Positions 1-5,085 of a stretch of 5,085 nt of DNA are shown in pieces (within the stretch, counting starts at the first letter, position 1; the number at the start of each line of letters is the position of its first letter). The notes beneath the pieces were generated by a model. That model saw only the letters and a program-made list of their open reading frames with translations. It made no database searches and was not told the origin of the DNA. The stretch spans positions 1 through 5,085 of the forward strand of contig JAUVDU010000166.1 in assembly GCA_030595135.1 (NCBI GenBank), written 5' to 3'. This DNA comes from Deltaproteobacteria bacterium. GTDB lineage: Bacteria; Desulfobacterota; Anaeroferrophillalia; Anaeroferrophillales; Tharpellaceae. Position numbers and translations under genes: made by a program.

Positions 1-1175
1 TCATGAGTCAGATCGGAGGTTAGCAGAGTGAACTCATCTTCACCTGATTGCAGGTCAATTTTCACCGTAAATTCGGGTTGCCGTAATACTGCCGCCCCAT
101 CCTCTTCGCGATAATGGGGATCACAAACGCCACCGGTGACGACCCTGATTTGGTCAAAACTGATATTAACCAGCTCTGGATTAATTTCGACCCCGGCGTA
201 GCCGACGGCTGCAATAATCCGCCCCCAATTGGCATCCTGACCGAAAAAAGCGGTCTTGACCAAAGCTGAATTGGCCACCGCCCGACAGATTTTTTCAGCG
301 GCATCGACGTTTGAGGCCCCAACAACCATGATCTCAACGACCTTGGTAGCGCCCTCGCCATCTTTGACAATCATAAAAGCCAATTCGCGCGCAACCTGCA
401 AAAGACCGCCTTCCAAAGCAGCAAGATCAGAAGAACTCGTCAAAGAACAGCCTGAAACTCCGTTGGCCAACGCCAGAACCGTATCATTGGTGCTCATATC
501 TCCATCAACGCTGATTCGGTTAAAACTTTTATCAACCACCCGCTGCAACATCGCCTGCCAGGTTTGCCGATCAATTTCGGCATCCGTCAAAATGTAGGCG
601 AGCATCGTTGCCATATCGGGATGGATCATGCCCGCACCTTTGGCAATCCCGGTCAAAGTCACCCGACCCTGACTGGTCTCAACTTCGATTCCGACGGTTT
701 TCGGTACCTGATCCGTGGTCATGATCGCCCGGGACGCGGCATCCAGAGCCGCATCCGGCAAAATTTCACGCTCAAGGTCAGCAACCAGAGTTTCAACTCC
801 TTTAAGCACCGTAGTCACAGGAAAAGGTTCACCAATAACTCCGGTTGAAGAGATAAAAATCTCCGCAGGAGAAAGTTTTAAGGCTGCGGCCAAAACCTCA
901 GCCACAGTTACAACATCGATCTCACCCTGATGACCGGTGCAGGCATTAGCATTGCCACTGTTAATCATGACCGCCCGCAGAGCGGAACCCTCAACCATCT
1001 GCCGCCGACCATAAAGTACCGGAGCCGCCGGAAACCGGTTTTTGGTAAAAACTGCGGCGGCCACAGCCGGAGATTCACTTAGCAAGAGGGCCAAATCGAG
1101 AGCCTCACCCGCCTTCAGACCGCAATGCACCCCGGCAAACTGGTAACCCGGACAAATTTTTATATTTTCAGACAT
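1..1175 (-). CDS. argJ: ArgJ, bifunctional glutamate N-acetyltransferase / amino-acid N-acetyltransferase (3'-partial)
   Basis: Cytoplasmic arginine-biosynthesis enzyme that moves the acetyl group from N-acetylornithine to glutamate (EC 2.3.1.35); many members also make N-acetylglutamate from acetyl-CoA (EC 2.3.1.1). I translated 391 codons from the ATG at 1175-1173. Visible family marks are STGVIG at residues 110-115 (oxyanion-hole region), KGAGMIHPDMATML at 179-192 with the autoproteolytic Ala189-Thr190 junction (the Thr becomes the nucleophile and N-terminus of the beta chain), SFNRISVDGDMSTND at 217-231, and KTAFFGQDANWGRI at 307-320. The frame is open at the left edge. Family members run about 390-410 residues and usually end in a YVRINADYR-type sequence, which is not reached here, so only about 10 codons are probably missing. 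The start lies 6 nt after the secA stop, with only weak Shine-Dalgarno likeness. The family assignment is near certain. Whether the enzyme is mono- or bifunctional cannot be settled from sequence. Confidence 0.96.
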   Translation of the reverse strand, partial: MSENIKICPGYQFAGVHCGLKAGEALDLALLLSESPAVAAAVFTKNRFPAAPVLYGRRQMVEGSALRAVMINSGNANACTGHQGEIDVVTVAEVLAAALKLSPAEIFISSTGVIGEPFPVTTVLKGVETLVADLEREILPDAALDAASRAIMTTDQVPKTVGIEVETSQGRVTLTGIAKGAGMIHPDMATMLAYILTDAEIDRQTWQAMLQRVVDKSFNRISVDGDMSTNDTVLALANGVSGCSLTSSSDLAALEGGLLQVARELAFMIVKDGEGATKVVEIMVVGASNVDAAEKICRAVANSALVKTAFFGQDANWGRIIAAVGYAGVEINPELVNISFDQIRVVTGGVCDPHYREEDGAAVLRQPEFTVKIDLQSGEDEFTLLTSDLTH

Positions 1176-1181
1176 TTTTTC

Positions 1182-3845
1182 TTATTTCCCGCAACATTTT
1201 TTATATTTTTTACCACTGCCACAGGGGCAGGGATCGTTACGACCTACTTTTTGACCGCCAACTACCGGTTTTTGCTTGCCATCCTCACCGCGACGACCAC
1301 GAGAAAGGACAACCTCATGCTCCTGACGAGACTGCTGGTCAAGCTCCTCGACCTCCTCCTCCCGGGTTACCTGGATATGGAAAAGCTGGCCGACCACATC
1401 TTCCTTGATCCGCTCGACCATATCGGCGAACATCTCGAAACCCTCACGCTGATACTCACGCAAAGGATCTTTCTGCCCGTAACCGCGCAGGCCGATACCT
1501 TCTTTGAGTTGATCGATGGCATAAAGATGATCTTTCCACAAGTTATCAATGGTATGGAGAAGAATAATCTTCTCCAACTGACGGACGGTTTCAACGCCCA
1601 TCTCAACTTCTCGGGCCTTATAAATCCCCCGCACAAGCTCCTGCAAACGCTCTTTAAGGACATCTGCATCATCAAGCAGGGCCAACTCCGACCCTTCAGA
1701 GAAATCAACGGCCAGACCAAATGAACGTTGCAAACCAATCGTTAAAGAGTCAAAGTCCCACTCGGCATTGTTGCGGGAGCCGGCTGTAGCCGCTTCCAGC
1801 ATTTCCTCGACCACATCCTCGACATAATCTATAACCAAACCATGAATATCATCGTCACCCAGCACCTCACGACGCAGAGCGTAGATGGTTTCACGCTGCT
1901 TGTTCATAACATCATCATATTCAAGCAACTGTTTACGAATATCAAAGTTGTGCCCCTCGACCCGGCGCTGGGCATTTTCAATCGCTTTGGAGATCATACC
2001 GTGTTCAATCGGTTCACCCTCTTCAATGCCTAAGGTATCCATAACCTTAGCAATGCGCTCAGAACCGAAAATCCGCATCAGATCATCTTCTAAACTGAGA
2101 TAAAAGCGGGAGGAACCGGGGTCGCCCTGACGACCGGAACGCCCGCGCAACTGATTATCGATACGCCGACTCTCATGGCGTTCGGTGCCCAGGATATGCA
2201 AACCTCCAGCCTTAAGCACCTCCTCACGTTCAGCTTCGCACTGCTGCCGGAAACCGGCAATAATCTGTTCGCACTCATCTAAACTCATATCCTCCTTAAG
2301 CTTAGATTTGGCCATCATCTCGGGATTACCGCCGAGCACGATATCAGTTCCCCGCCCGGCCATATTGGTAGCAATCGTGATCGCCCCTTTACGACCGGCC
2401 TGAGTAATAATCTCGGCCTCTTTCTCATGAAATTTAGCATTCAAAACCTCATGCTTGATCCCTTTACGCTTTAGAACCCTGCCTAAATGTTCAGAATCTT
2501 CAATCGAAATGGTTCCGACCAAGGCCGGCTGACCCGCCTCATGACAAGCAATAATCTCTTCCACAACGGCATGGTATTTCTCCTTTGCGGTCTTAAAAAT
2601 TACATCCGAATTATCTTGCCTGATCATCGGCTCGTTAGTTGGCAGGACAACCACGGAGAGACCATAGGTTTGGGAGAATTCAACCGCCTCGGTATCGGCC
2701 GTCCCGGTCATCCCGGCCAATTTATCATACATGCGAAAATAGTTCTGAAAAGTAACTCCGGCCAGGGTTTGGTTCTCGCGCTCAATTTTAACCCCTTCCT
2801 TGGCCTCTAAGGCCTGATGCAGGCCATCGCTATAACGTCGTCCATCCATAAGGCGGCCGGTAAATTCATCAACAATTGTAACCTTATCATCCTTAACCAC
2901 ATAGTCAACATCCCGCTTGAAAAGAACATGGGCTTTTAAGGCCTGGTTAACATGATGAAGGGTCTCGATCTGGGCCGGCTCATAAAGATTATTGACCTTA
3001 AGAAGCTCTTCGACGGCGGCGACCCCGGCATCGGTCAGAGTCGCGGACCGACTCTTCTCATCCAGATCATAGTCGGTCGGCTCCTCCAGGGCTTGGTTAC
3101 GCTGGATCAATTTACGCATCGCTTTATCGATAACATAATATTTTTCCGTACTGTCGTCAGTCGGCCCGGAGATAATCAACGGGGTTCGCGCCTCATCAAT
3201 AAGAATACTGTCAACTTCATCGACTATCGCATAATAGAGAGGCCGCTGCGCGTAATCTTCGAGAGAAAATTTCATATTATCGCGAAGATAGTCAAAACCG
3301 AACTCGTTATTAGTTCCGTAGGTAATATCAGAGCCATAAGCTATCTGGCGCTCTTGGTCATCAAGCTCATGCAGGATAACTCCGACCGAAAGCCCCAAAA
3401 ACTCATAAATCGTCCCCATCCAGGCCGCATCCCGCCGAGCCAGATAATCATTGACGGTTACAACATGCACACCTTTACCGGCCAAGGCATTAAGGTAGAC
3501 CGGCAGGGTTGCGGCCAGGGTCTTACCCTCACCGGTTTTCATCTCGGCAATCTTGCCGTCGTGAAGAACGATACCACCCATAATCTGTGAATCAAAATGA
3601 CGCATCCCCAAGGTTCGTACCGAGGCCTCACGAACGACGGCAAACGCTTCAGGTAAAAGATCGTCAAGCGTTACGACTCCTTCTTTAAGACGTGACTTGA
3701 ATTCATCAGTTTTTTCCTGCAACTGGCTATCCGAAAGCGCTTTAAGCGCCTCCTCTTCCTCATTCACTCGTGTGACCAGCGATTGCATAGCTTTGATTTC
3801 ACGATCATTTTTACTACCGAATATTTTTTTCAGGATATTTGCCAT
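1182..3845 (-). CDS. secA: SecA, protein translocase ATPase subunit
   Basis: Peripheral inner-membrane ATPase that binds preproteins and drives them through the SecYEG channel. The 887-residue frame is complete and close to the E. coli length (901). Domains in order: nucleotide-binding domain 1 with Walker A MKTGEGKT (102-109), DEVD Walker B (209-212) and DEAR (217-220); preprotein cross-linking domain roughly 226-370; MTGTADTEA (379-387) back in NBD1; NBD2 with [11 protein letters not shown] (492-502) and [11 protein letters not shown] (565-575), which carries the arginine-finger motif; helical scaffold and two-helix-finger region (about 600-825), including the conserved [19 protein letters not shown] (769-787); and a charged linker. 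The tail ends in [13 protein letters not shown], a C-x-C-x8-C-C zinc site (C873, C875, C884, C885) that in known SecA proteins binds SecB and lipids. The ATG start opens a typical [17 protein letters not shown]-terminus and has an AAAAGG ribosome binding site 10 nt upstream. The gene follows the M23 peptidase after 107 nt and precedes argJ by 6 nt. No key residue is missing. Confidence 0.99.
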   Translation of the reverse strand: MANILKKIFGSKNDREIKAMQSLVTRVNEEEEALKALSDSQLQEKTDEFKSRLKEGVVTLDDLLPEAFAVVREASVRTLGMRHFDSQIMGGIVLHDGKIAEMKTGEGKTLAATLPVYLNALAGKGVHVVTVNDYLARRDAAWMGTIYEFLGLSVGVILHELDDQERQIAYGSDITYGTNNEFGFDYLRDNMKFSLEDYAQRPLYYAIVDEVDSILIDEARTPLIISGPTDDSTEKYYVIDKAMRKLIQRNQALEEPTDYDLDEKSRSATLTDAGVAAVEELLKVNNLYEPAQIETLHHVNQALKAHVLFKRDVDYVVKDDKVTIVDEFTGRLMDGRRYSDGLHQALEAKEGVKIERENQTLAGVTFQNYFRMYDKLAGMTGTADTEAVEFSQTYGLSVVVLPTNEPMIRQDNSDVIFKTAKEKYHAVVEEIIACHEAGQPALVGTISIEDSEHLGRVLKRKGIKHEVLNAKFHEKEAEIITQAGRKGAITIATNMAGRGTDIVLGGNPEMMAKSKLKEDMSLDECEQIIAGFRQQCEAEREEVLKAGGLHILGTERHESRRIDNQLRGRSGRQGDPGSSRFYLSLEDDLMRIFGSERIAKVMDTLGIEEGEPIEHGMISKAIENAQRRVEGHNFDIRKQLLEYDDVMNKQRETIYALRREVLGDDDIHGLVIDYVEDVVEEMLEAATAGSRNNAEWDFDSLTIGLQRSFGLAVDFSEGSELALLDDADVLKERLQELVRGIYKAREVEMGVETVRQLEKIILLHTIDNLWKDHLYAIDQLKEGIGLRGYGQKDPLREYQREGFEMFADMVERIKEDVVGQLFHIQVTREEEVEELDQQSRQEHEVVLSRGRRGEDGKQKPVVGGQKVGRNDPCPCGSGKKYKKCCGK

Positions 3846-3855
3846 GAAGTTTTAA

Positions 3856-3861
3856 CCTTTT
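3856..3861 (-). promoter_or_regulatory. secA ribosome binding site
   Basis: On the minus strand AAAAGG sits 10 nt before the secA ATG (3845-3843). It begins immediately after the U-rich run that follows the upstream hairpin, so the ribosome binding site and the possible terminator directly abut. The match to the Shine-Dalgarno consensus is moderate. Confidence 0.6.
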
Positions 3862-3910
3862 GAAATAAAAAGCCCTCGCAAAAAGACGCCTGACGACGCT
3901 TCACGAGGAC
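3862..3910 (-). terminator. Hairpin plus U-rich run between the M23 gene and secA (terminator or leader attenuator)
   Basis: Read on the minus strand, the arm at 3910-3899 (GTCCTCGTGAAG) can pair with 3883-3872 (TTTTGCGAGGGC). The core CCTCG/CGAGG is perfect Watson-Crick, and the flanks add A-U, G-C and several G-U pairs, giving up to 12 pairs around a 15-nt loop. The 3' arm is followed by TTTTTATTT (3871-3863). This is the layout of an intrinsic terminator for the M23 transcript. The stem is modest because of its wobble pairs and large loop, so termination could be partial. It ends only about 17 nt before the secA start codon, so it could equally act in the secA leader. The structure was paired by hand; no folding energy was computed. 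Confidence 0.6.
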
Positions 3911-3917
3911 CATTGAG

Positions 3918-3923
3918 TTTATA
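3918..3923 (-). promoter_or_regulatory. Possible -10 element for a secA promoter
   Basis: The minus strand reads TATAAA (5 of 6 bases of TATAAT), 29 nt after the M23 stop codon. I see no convincing -35 hexamer 16-18 nt upstream, which makes it a weak call. If used, transcription would begin near 3911, exactly at the foot of the hairpin. It matters because secA would need its own promoter if the hairpin terminates the upstream transcript. Confidence 0.25.
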
Positions 3924-3952
3924 AGCAGCTTAGAAGGCTATCCGAGAACGTC

Positions 3953-4882
3953 TTAATCCAGCAGATAGTCAACCGGATTCACCGCCTTACCGTTTAACAC
4001 AACCTCATAATGAAGATGGGCGCCGGTACTCCGGCCGGTATTGCCAAGCAGTCCCAACTCCTGACCGCGAACCACCGAATCTCCGCTGCGAACAGCGATC
4101 TTTGATAGATGACCATATTTAGTCACTTTTCCCAGACCATGATCAACAATCACCATCTTTCCATAACCACCTTTATAACCGGCAAAAACGACTTGGCCGT
4201 CGGCGGTCACGACCACCGGAGTGCCGACCCGATTGACAATATCGAGCCCCTTATGAAGTTCACGACGACCGGTAAAAGGAGAAACCCGATAGCCAAAACG
4301 AGAGCTAATCCAACCTCGCACCGGCCACACCGAGGGGGTAAAGTTAAGTAACGTCTGCCGTTCCTTAAGGTAACTACTTAAATGCCCGAGTTCACCCTCT
4401 TCACGAGTTATATCAAGCTCTAAACGCTGCAATTCACTATGCATACGAGCCAACTGCTGTTTACGCTCAGCATCAATACTCGAAACCGTCAACTCGGCGG
4501 CCAAGGGATCAGGCCCGCCCACACTCCGGGTCTCAATCTGCCCGGGGACAATCGCCAGATTGGCCATAACCTTGACCCGTGCATTACTCTCTTTTAAATT
4601 TGTCAGTTGATCATAGACATCGGTCATGCGCTGCGAAAAAAAATCTATCTGCTTCTCCAATTCGCGGTTTTGCTTCGCCAAGCGACTGTAATCATTAATA
4701 TTATGTAGGTTTACCAAATAGAGAGCAATCGACACCAAGGCCCCTAGAAAAAGGGCACAAAGCCCAGGAGCAACCAGCCATATGGCTCTCTTTACCTGCT
4801 TAACCGATAAGGTCAATTTACGATGCACGCCGCTTCCACTACGAAAAAGCACCAGCGTATATCGGTCTTTAGACTCAATCAA
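3953..4882 (-). CDS. Membrane-anchored M23 family metallopeptidase (peptidoglycan endopeptidase type)
   Basis: Probable inner-membrane, periplasm-facing zinc peptidase cutting peptidoglycan cross-links. From the TTG at 4882-4880 it is 309 residues: a short basic cytoplasmic segment (1-32); one transmembrane helix, about 33-59 (IWLVAPGLCALFLGALVSIA and on); two coiled-coil-like stretches, about 63-103 and 136-178; then an M23 (LytM) domain from about 186 (WPVRGWISSRFGYR) to the end. The catalytic set is complete: HKGLD with H210 and D214, YGH with H258, and HLH with H289 and H291. It should therefore be active, unlike the degenerate LytM activators EnvC and NlpD. The TTG start is preferred because AGAAGGA lies 9 nt upstream and the resulting (M)IESKDRYTLVLFRSGSG N-terminus looks normal for such proteins. 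Alternatives are an ATG at 4915-4913 and a TTG at 4993-4991; the latter overlaps the -35 box. It has its own promoter and a hairpin after its stop. Exact substrate and gene name are not determinable. Confidence 0.9.
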   Translation of the reverse strand: MIESKDRYTLVLFRSGSGVHRKLTLSVKQVKRAIWLVAPGLCALFLGALVSIALYLVNLHNINDYSRLAKQNRELEKQIDFFSQRMTDVYDQLTNLKESNARVKVMANLAIVPGQIETRSVGGPDPLAAELTVSSIDAERKQQLARMHSELQRLELDITREEGELGHLSSYLKERQTLLNFTPSVWPVRGWISSRFGYRVSPFTGRRELHKGLDIVNRVGTPVVVTADGQVVFAGYKGGYGKMVIVDHGLGKVTKYGHLSKIAVRSGDSVVRGQELGLLGNTGRSTGAHLHYEVVLNGKAVNPVDYLLD

Positions 4883-4891
4883 AACAATCCA

Positions 4892-4898
4892 TCCTTCT
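4892..4898 (-). promoter_or_regulatory. Ribosome binding site that fixes a TTG start for the M23 gene
   Basis: The minus strand reads AGAAGGA, a strong Shine-Dalgarno sequence, 9 nt before the in-frame TTG at 4882-4880. No ATG, GTG or TTG further upstream in the frame has a comparable site at proper spacing. This is the main reason for annotating the shorter 309-residue product. Confidence 0.7.
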
Positions 4899-4964
4899 AA
4901 AATTATAACTGCCATCAACAGTTGATTCTTATCTATTCCTGAGAACCCGGCAAATCGGTGAACC

Positions 4965-4993
4965 TTAATAGCAAAGCATTGTCTGATTGTCAA
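4965..4993 (-). promoter_or_regulatory. Sigma70-type promoter of the M23 gene
   Basis: On the minus strand a perfect -35 TTGACA (4993-4988) is separated by 17 nt from TATTAA (4970-4965, 4 of 6 bases of TATAAT). Transcription would begin near 4958, giving a leader of about 76 nt before the TTG start. Spacing and the perfect -35 make this the best promoter in the window. The far-upstream alternative start of the M23 frame lies inside the -35 box, so this promoter could not produce it. Confidence 0.65.
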
Positions 4994-5017
4994 TATTTTA
5001 GCTATTCTCCGACAATC
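4985..5017. repeat. Inverted repeat GATTGTC-N19-GACAATC between the divergent promoter candidates
   Basis: A perfect 7-bp inverted repeat has arms at 4985-4991 and 5011-5017, centres 26 bp apart; a further ATTGTC copy lies at 4978-4983. The left arm overlaps the -35 box of the M23 promoter, and the right arm directly abuts the TTGCCA candidate -35 of the rightward promoter. Placement suits an operator. However, a 7-bp inverted repeat is not rare by chance in about 200 nt, so a regulatory role is only a suggestion. Confidence 0.3.
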
Positions 5018-5046
5018 TTGCCAAATCTTATTTTATATGGTAGATA
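5018..5046 (+). promoter_or_regulatory. Weak candidate rightward promoter
   Basis: TTGCCA (5018-5023, 5 of 6 bases of the -35 consensus) lies 17 nt before TAGATA (5041-5046, only 3 of 6 of TATAAT). A TGG immediately in front of it could act as an extended -10. It would serve a plus-strand gene starting beyond the right edge. Good spacing but a poor -10 keeps confidence low. Confidence 0.3.
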
Positions 5047-5076
5047 CATTAAACATCAACATTGCTAAAACGCTTA

Positions 5077-5082
5077 AGAGGA
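5077..5082 (+). promoter_or_regulatory. Shine-Dalgarno-like sequence for a gene beyond the right edge
   Basis: AGAGGA is followed by TAA at the window end, so a start codon a few bases past 5085 would be properly spaced. It lies downstream of the rightward promoter candidate. The gene itself is not visible. Confidence 0.35.
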
Positions 5083-5085
5083 TAA

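Larger units (their letters stand above)
4883..5085. other. Non-coding region upstream of the M23 gene, probably divergent
   Basis: This AT-rich stretch of 203 nt carries stops in all three minus-strand frames near the right edge and no credible gene. It contains the M23 promoter and leader, an inverted repeat, a weak rightward promoter candidate and a Shine-Dalgarno-like sequence at the right edge. The pattern suggests that a plus-strand gene begins just beyond 5085. Confidence 0.55.

Noticed and set aside
62..848. Several overlapping open frames of about 100 codons on both strands
   Set aside because: All are shadows of argJ, which is continuous through this region from 1175 to the left edge.
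1125..1724. 199-codon open frame on the plus strand
   Set aside because: Antisense to the end of secA and the start of argJ. Its early hydrophobic stretch is a by-product of the complement of the lysine-rich secA tail and A-runs.
2952..3590. 212-codon open frame on the plus strand
   Set aside because: Lies wholly antisense to secA, which has every family motif; the translation resembles no known protein and has no ribosome binding site that I can see.
3953..3990. SecM-like arrest peptide at the M23 C-terminus
   Set aside because: The last residues (NGKAVNPVDYLLD) are an ordinary M23 ending with no recognisable arrest motif.
4902..4907. Perfect TATAAT on the minus strand just upstream of the M23 start
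   Set aside because: No -35 hexamer at proper spacing, and the start of transcription would fall in or next to the ribosome binding site at 4892-4898. The TTGACA-N17-TATTAA promoter further upstream is better.
4913..4915. ATG as an alternative M23 start
   Set aside because: In frame, but the nearest purine-rich sequences are too far or too weak, and the extra residues do not look like a natural N-terminus. Kept only as a fallback.

Overview
This window holds a compact block of minus-strand housekeeping genes from a Gram-negative bacterium. In transcription order (right to left) they are a membrane-anchored M23 metallopeptidase, secA, and the start of argJ. The order M23 peptidase - secA - argJ is one I know from Desulfobacterota/deltaproteobacteria (Geobacter-like) and from some gammaproteobacteria. 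An 887-residue SecA with a C-terminal zinc-binding tail and a base composition near 50% GC fit either group. I lean to a deltaproteobacterial-type organism, but that is inference from gene order and protein style, not from a search. I see no mobile elements, CRISPR, rRNA or tRNA, and no sign of horizontal transfer.

Layout. Positions 1-1175 carry argJ (bifunctional ornithine acetyltransferase / N-acetylglutamate synthase), cut by the left edge probably only about ten codons before its natural end. A 6-nt gap separates it from secA (1182-3845), which is complete and has every expected ATPase and zinc motif. A 107-nt gap (3846-3952) holds a GC-containing hairpin followed by a U-rich run, directly against the secA ribosome binding site. 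The M23 peptidase (3953-4882) has one transmembrane anchor, coiled coil and an intact catalytic domain. Its best start is a TTG at 4882-4880 behind a strong Shine-Dalgarno sequence; a longer reading frame begins at 4993 but runs through the promoter. The last 203 nt (4883-5085) are non-coding. They hold a good sigma70-type promoter reading left, a weaker candidate promoter reading right, and a Shine-Dalgarno-like sequence at the very right edge, which suggests a divergent gene just outside.

How the genes relate. SecA is the motor that pushes preproteins through SecYEG. The M23 protein is an inner-membrane/periplasmic peptidoglycan hydrolase, so both act in envelope biogenesis. ArgJ is a cytoplasmic arginine-biosynthesis enzyme with no obvious functional tie; it probably shares the secA transcript and may be translationally coupled to it. 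The window looks like conserved core genome. I did not find a new system in it. The parts most worth a second look are regulatory: the terminator- or attenuator-like hairpin at the secA leader, a possible pairing that would mask the secA ribosome binding site, and the divergent intergenic region.
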